NCBI GenBank assembly: GCA_905178155.1
Contig: CAJINV010000003.1
Coordinates: 5,091,700-5,155,699 of the forward strand
Length of the DNA stretch: 64,000 bases
From: Amoebophrya sp. A120
Lineage: Eukaryota > Sar > Dinophyceae > Syndiniales > Amoebophryaceae
Direction: 5' to 3'
Shown: piece by piece, positions 59,124 through 64,000 of the stretch
Layout of the letters: the number at the start of each line of letters is the position of its first letter
How positions within the stretch are numbered: position 1 is the first letter of the stretch
Translations under genes and position numbers: made by a program
Notes under the pieces: generated by a model
Seen by the model: only the letters and a program-made list of their open reading frames with translations
The model's database searches: none
Told to the model about the DNA's origin: nothing

Positions 59124-62100
59124 GTGTATGAAAATCACAACAACGGGGCTGGTGAAGAAGGTGCGAAGATTGATAGTAGTTCATGTCTTGAGTGCGGGAA
59201 GGGGGACAGTTTTCACAAAAACAAGGGCCACAAGGAGGAGAACTGGCGAAGCTGGATCAGAGACAAATACGAGAACACCACCCACGCTTTTCGCGATAAA
59301 TTAAACCATACGAGGGAATACGTGACCGAAAAAGTCGAGAATACCACCCACGCTATGCGCGATAAATTAAACCATACGACGGAATACCTGACCGACATGA
59401 AGGAGAATACCACCCACGCTATTCGCGATAGATATCACGGTGTGACGGAATACATAAGCGAGGAACGCGCCCTCGTTACCATGAAGGTGCGACAGATTAC
59501 GGACGGCGTGAAGGCTCTTAACGAAAAGAGCAAGGACGTCAAGAGCTGGGCGAAAAACCTACGGAATCTGGTATTCTCCTTGCGTTGATCCTTTGTGTTT
59601 TTTCATTCTCCGGTTTTTCTCCCGTCAAAGTTCTGCAGATAGCGATGTGTAGTGTGCTGGTCCGAGTTTGGTGTTCGTTAAGATTTTTCATCTGATCGCA
59701 TGAGTAGGGACACCTCAGTGCTTTCCTTGGAAAAAGTTGTACGCAATGTCAACGGTTCGAGGTAGTGCTGTGCATTTGAATCTATTTGTCACTGTAGCTG
59801 GGCGTCATCAATCCGTCGAATTTCGCCGACTTCATGCCGAAAGGCGAAATCAATCTGGGCCATGGAATGGAGACCCTGCAGGGGTCCGATCTCCTGGGGA
59901 ACATGACCGAGTGGATGGGGAAGCACGTGCTGGGCGGAAGCGACGCGCACGGTGTATGCACCCCGAACATGGCACTGTACGGCCCCGAGGCGCCCCCGGC
60001 GCCGCAGGATGCCTGTGCGGCCGGGAACTACGATCCGGAACCACTGACGCGAGACGCCGTTTTCAAGGGCTTGAGAAGGGAGGTGACAAACAGGCCTCTG
60101 TATTACGCGCAGAATCCTACGGCGTTGGCGACGGAGCTTCTGGAGACTGAGTGCGACATCCACGCGGTACTATTCATTGCCAGAAAATAAAGTTCTTGAG
60201 GAGCAGGCACAGCCGCCGACACAGCCGCCGACACGATATGTAGGACATGTAGGCACGTTGCAAAGCATCTGCATGCAAGAGCCTACATATGCTGCATGTG
60301 TCGTGAACTTAAAATTTACTGCAGTGCCTACTTCTGTATTCGCCGGACCTGAGGGAGCGCGCATTCCTCCTCCCCCCCTCCGCCAGGGCGAGAGCCTCAC
60401 AACACGGGGCAAAAAAACTTCGGGCACGCCTCGTGTGCCCGCCGACTTGTCAACCCCCCCCCAAGCAGCACGGGGACCCCGGGGCCAACACATGGGGGGC
60501 CCGCAATCACCCCGATCATGCGACTCCCTGCGCGGAATGCGAAAAAAAAACAGCGCGGGCGCCCGCCCTCTTGGTCCCGCCCGCCCCCACATGTTACGGC
60601 GCGCCGGGTTCGCAGCGCGCCCATAGTTAGATAGCACGCGAATGGCTTCGGCCTCGTTGCGTACGCCTCTGCGCCTACTGCCGACCAGCCAACTGGCTGC
60701 CCCATGCATGCGAAGGCGCCACACGAAGAAGAGCCGCCGGGCGGTCGATTGTTGTGCGGCGAGACCGCCGGGGGCCCCCTCCACCCTTGCGTCGGGGTGC
60801 CCGCTCCCGTCCTCCGGAATTGGACCAACCTACCCCCCCCCCTTTCGCCTGGGCGAAAGGGGGTCCAATTGTTGCACAGCCTCTAAAGTTCTTGGGGAGC
60901 ACGCACAGCCGCCGACTCTGAAATTACACCCCGGCTGGACTTATGATTTTCCGCGGTCAATCTCAATGCCCTTGGTTGTTTTTATCCTGAACTTTCTCGG
61001 CTGTTTGGCACTGGCGGTAAACGGGCTCCGAGCCCAATCCGTTACCCTTGCAGAGGGGGAGACTGGGATAAGAAAAGCCGGGGGCTTGTTGTATTCCGTT
61101 GGGGTTTTTGAGCTCCCATAGGGCTTTTTGTGTCTGGCCTTTGCCAATTTTACGTTGCGAGAAAGGTCACGGATAAAACGACCAAGGTCGGAGCTATTTA
61201 GCGTCTTTGGCGCCATTGCTTGCGCGCTGTTTTGGGGCTGCTACGGATTTTCGTTATATCGCCTGCCTTGCAGGCTGAGGGAAACCTCCGGTCCCACATT
61301 ACGTAGCTCGCTGTGTTTTTTTTTTGGGCTTGGACTTATATTGCTTTCCCGCCTTCCAGGGCTCCGCAGCCTTTTCGATGGGGCATGTTGTCCCCCAAAT
61401 TCATCGCTGGGTCGCTTCGCTTCCTGCGGGTTCTTAGGGGTTGCTTCGGCGCGTGGCTCCTTCGGCGGTGGCGGGGTGCCCCATCGCGGGCGCTCATGCC
61501 CTTCCGGTGAAGACGGCTTCCCACTGGAAGCGGTGCCCCATCGCGGGCGCTCATGCCCTTCCGGTGAAGACGGCTTCCCACTGGAAGCCTACGATCATCC
61601 AAAGGATGATCTATCTCTGGCTGATTCTGTATAAAATAAAGTTCTTGAGGAGCAGGCACAGCCGCCGACACGAGTGTCATCCTGATCTCCATTTCATCTT
61701 CACTTGGTTCCAAAATAGGAGTCAGTAGGCACTTCTAAAAACAATTTGTATGCCTTGACAGACTTGGATGGCGTACCTGAAAGAGTCAGCAATGAATGAA
61801 GGCAGTGATGCGATATTTTTTCTCTGTTGCAACTGTACAGAAAGGAGAAAAGGAGGATCATGACAAGACTGCGTGCGCTGCCAAAAAGGGGACAGACGGC
61901 ACAGGCTGCTGCAAGTGGCTCTCGCTGTCACATGATGCCATGACGACCACCATCGGAAAAATCATGACCAAATTGACGACAATCGGCGATGCTTTGTCGA
62001 AGGGAGAGGGTACTCATTCTGATTTTCTTGTTCTCTGTGCGTAGGACAAGGATGGGCCGCGTGAAGTTGTTGATGAACTTAGGAGATTTGAAGTTGGATG

Positions 62101-62454
62101 TTGACGTCGTGGGGTTCTACTTTCCTCGAACAAGCGATTGACTCGATAGAGAAGAACGTTGCTGCATTTTTCCGAAGGCATATCGTTGTAAGTACTATGA
62201 GCTGTTGAACCCAATATACAGCGACGGAGGGACAGCTGTTCGAGGCCTTTAAGCTGGCCACCATGGTGTATGTTTACGCCGAACACGTCGGGCCGAGAGT
62301 CGCCGAGACCATGTTGAAGTTTGTCCTGATCATGACCCCGTTGGCGCCGGTTGCGGGCGTCGCGCAATGGATGTTTGAAGCGGTGGCCGAGCCTTTCATC
62401 GTGGAGTACGGGCGGAGGAATGCCCAGATCTTTGCGGAAACCGGCTCAGTGTGA
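59124..62454 (+). CDS. Unknown protein with 22-residue ENTTHA repeats; 5' end not identified
   Basis: Exons, all phase-compatible: from about 59106-59130 to 59570, then 59798-60166, 61841-62009 and 62222-62454. Introns: 59571-59797 (GTATTC...TAG), 60167-61840 (GTACTA...CAG) and 62010-62221 (GTACTC...CAG). Exon 1 has a Cys/His pattern (CLECGKGDSFHKNKGH) and three copies of a ~22-residue amphipathic unit of the type ENTTHAxRDKLNHTxEYxT. Later parts include NLGHGMETLQGSDLLGNMTE and, near the C-terminus, a hydrophobic stretch MLKFVLIMTPLAPVAGVAQW that could be a membrane segment. It ends QIFAETGSV before TGA 62452-62454. No family recognised. The initiating exon was not found, since an in-frame stop lies at 59103. 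Its second intron holds a 1.45-kb repeat-bounded block. Confidence 0.6.
60818..60870. repeat. Perfect-ended hairpin
   Basis: AATTGGACC (60818-60826) pairs with GGTCCAATT (60862-60870), and CCCCCTTTCGCC pairs with GGCGAAAGGGGG around a TG loop. It lies within the repeat-bounded block. Confidence 0.85.
61475..61588. repeat. Two tandem copies of a 57-bp unit
   Basis: The unit starts GGTGCCCCATCGCGGGCGCT at 61475 and again at 61532, with no mismatch seen. 57 bp keeps an open frame (19 residues per unit), but the surrounding frame is not a supported gene. Confidence 0.9.
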
Positions 62455-63304
62455 GGCGGTTTCGTGGAACTTGATTCGGTTGTTTTAGACTTTTTCAACA
62501 AGCAAGAAAGCTACCATCAATCGGCTCTCTGGTCCTTCGATTAGTTGCTTTTGATTCGTAGTTTTCATTTTCTATCACTGGGTTCTTTGAGGCACGACGC
62601 TCGAACTTTTTCCCCGGAGGTAAGGGGCATGCAGGTGTAAACGAATGAAACAAAGAACCAATTTTATCGCACGAGATTCACAGAGATTGAGGTCGGGAGG
62701 ACCCGACGCAACCCATTTTAGGACATGTTTGTCGCACTCGATGATCTCGACAAACTACATGCTGCCTTGTACGATAGTGCGACAGATAGACGGAAGAAAT
62801 GGACGCCTCTCCAAGAGAGGAAGACTGGTCCTCTTCAGTGATACAGACACCAGACATCGTTTCACGGAAATCAATGCTCAGCAAACAGCATCGCGAACCA
62901 ACTACTCACAAGGGAGACAAAGTAAGACGGTCTGCGTTTTTTTGTCGTAGGACCGGTTGCGGCACTCGCTTCTGTGTTGTTCGTCTGAAGCGTGGATCCG
63001 AGACCATTCCGCATGATTTGTGTTGAATTGTCTTCGGTCATCGAAGGACGCTGGTTTTATCGCGGTATATTCGGGACGGACTGGAGAATGATGTTCAACG
63101 ATCTCGTGGCATGGGGAAGGACGTGCAAAAGATGACCACTCCTCAGCAACAGAGAGAAATTTTTTTAAGAATTTTACAAGAACCGGAGAAAGAAAGGCAC
63201 TTCATGTTCATTGGGATAAGGCTCGCCGATAACTACACCTTCGAGACGACCGCGACAGGTTGTATCCCAAGGAAATGTAGTAAGTAAGCGTGGCGAAGCC
63301 AGTT
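62455..63304. other. Intergenic; possible small exons only
   Basis: 62725-62838 reads MFVALDDLDKLHAALYDSAT in one frame, and 63111-63287 encodes a 58-residue frame starting MGKDVQKMTTPQQQREI. Either could be an upstream exon or leader frame of the WD40 gene, but no junction could be checked. Confidence 0.4.
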
Positions 63305-64000
63305 ATGGGTTGCGCGAATCGAAAGGCCGAGAAGCACTACGCTTATGATGGGGTCCACCCCCCGGGCGTGGGTAGGAGCAAAGCCGATGCGAGGAAGGAT
63401 GATCCGGCCGACCAAAAAACTCAGTGGGCTCGCATTAGGGAAAGGGCGGCGGCCCGGACGAACTTGGAGGAAACGCATAAGAATGAAACACCGGGCGGCT
63501 CTGGAAGCGCCACAAAGGGAGCACGCGCTGCGGCAGCAGCCAGCCGTGAAACTCTCTACAGACTCCCGAGCTGTCCGCGTGCAGAGGACATTTTGACTCA
63601 CGTGTGTTGGGTGGATGGCGATTCGTTCGTAACCGCCGGCATCAACGGGGGCTGCTACCTGTACAACTTGGAGACCAGAAAGGAACGGAATTTCCAGGCT
63701 GCTATAAACAGAGCCTGCACAAAAGTGTACCCCTTATCATGTCCCGACGCGGGAGGGGCGAGAACCGTCGGCCCGGACTCGTCGGGCAGCGACGTGGACC
63801 GGCTTCTAACATGTGGCGCAGACGGATGTGTGAAGCTCTGGGATTTAGGAAAGCTTCGGCCCACCACATTGACACAGCACCGGATGACAGTCAATGATGC
63901 TGCCGTAAGAGGCCGCGGCGGGGGGCAGAATTGGAAGGTGCTCTCGGGAAGCCGCGATGCTGTTCTGAATCTGTCGGACGTTGCGACGCAACAGGTGCTC
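63305..64000 (+). CDS. WD40-repeat protein with N-terminal lipidation signal (partial)
   Basis: Open from ATG 63305 through the window end (232 codons, no stop), so the 3' part is missing. It starts MGCANRKAEK, a Gly-2/Cys-3 signal suited to N-myristoylation and palmitoylation. A charged, Ala-rich linker of about 80 residues (EDDPADQ/ARIRERAAART type) follows. WD40 units then begin: HVCWVDGDSFVTAGINGGCY with YLYNLETRK, then LLTCGADGCVKLWDLGKL, then KVLSGSRDAVLNLSDVATQQ. The S/T-G-x-D-x-x-x-x-L-W-D pattern is clear in the second. Expected to be a membrane-attached beta-propeller scaffold. No intron or introner in the visible part. Partners cannot be inferred. Confidence 0.85.
   Translation, partial: MGCANRKAEKHYAYDGVHPPGVGRSKADARKDDPADQKTQWARIRERAAARTNLEETHKNETPGGSGSATKGARAAAAASRETLYRLPSCPRAEDILTHVCWVDGDSFVTAGINGGCYLYNLETRKERNFQAAINRACTKVYPLSCPDAGGARTVGPDSSGSDVDRLLTCGADGCVKLWDLGKLRPTTLTQHRMTVNDAAVRGRGGGQNWKVLSGSRDAVLNLSDVATQQVL

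Larger units (their letters stand above)
60184..61671. mobile_element. Block bounded by 39-bp direct repeats, inside an intron
   Basis: A 39-bp word beginning AAAATAAAGTTCTTGAGGAG and ending CAGCCGCCGACAC is present at 60184-60222 and 61633-61671, perfectly. A diverged third copy lies near 60884-60916. The interior is GC-rich at the left and has no transposase-like frame. It could be a non-autonomous insertion or a segmental duplication. It lies entirely within the 60167-61840 intron. Confidence 0.65.

Noticed and set aside
61128-61634. 168-codon open frame with hydrophobic and Gly/Arg/Ser-rich sequence
   Set aside because: It lies within the repeat-bounded intronic block, has low-complexity sequence and no motif. 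I cannot support it as a gene.

Overview
The window is nuclear DNA of a eukaryote, most likely a dinoflagellate-type alveolate. I would guess a Syndiniales parasite close to Amoebophrya, but that placement is inference. Three things point there. All 15 genes I can support lie on the + strand, as in the one-directional gene arrays of dinoflagellates. Proteins are built from spliced exons with mostly GT(A)(C/T)...AG introns of about 120-530 bp. Many exons are also interrupted by intron-sized transposon-like units (introner elements) with terminal inverted repeats. No bacterial, viral or organellar signal was seen.

Layout. 1-2883: a contig-edge duplication, then GC-rich DNA without a recognisable gene. 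2884-5689: protein arginine methyltransferase with an N-terminal signal sequence. ~5989-8429: low-complexity protein with a helical-repeat (PPR-like) C-terminus and a large fold-back element in its last intron. 9030-9809: coiled-coil protein. 11368-14463: BAHD acyltransferase in seven exons, four of its six introns being introners. 15292-19063: kinesin. 20572-21864: unknown protein. 22395-23619: secreted acidic protein. 24144-28713: RCC1 plus filamin-like protein. 29653-32840: single-pass membrane protein. 33537-39747: EF-hand protein that appears to run across a 975-bp assembly gap into a PPP phosphatase domain. 41124-47027: array of about 29 IQ motifs that appears to splice in frame to a ROK/ASKHA sugar-kinase-like domain. 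47720-52917: disordered/helical protein broken by five introners. 54085-56969: N-myristoylation-type PP2C phosphatase. ~59124-62454: unknown protein with 22-residue repeats. 63305-64000: N-myristoylation-type WD40 protein, cut by the window end.

The most notable system is the set of 13 introners, labelled IE-A to IE-M. Each begins with TAT, ends with ATA, has inverted terminal repeats and is flanked by a 5-bp direct repeat (perfect in 11, one mismatch in 2). All lie within coding exons. For every one, removing the element plus one copy of the 5-bp repeat restores an open frame, and in two cases a conserved catalytic or core motif (GDIHGQ of the PPP phosphatase, VVDDI-T of PP2C). At least six different terminal-repeat families share this architecture. 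Only one of the 13 can be given GT-AG ends, so their removal probably does not depend on ordinary splice-site dinucleotides.

Several products fit signalling and cytoskeletal work: two phosphatases (one joined to calcium-binding EF-hands), a candidate calmodulin-binding IQ array, a kinesin, an RCC1/filamin protein, and two proteins starting with a Gly-Cys lipidation signal. I see no operon-like functional cluster. Exon boundaries were inferred from reading frames and splice dinucleotides only; no transcript data were used.
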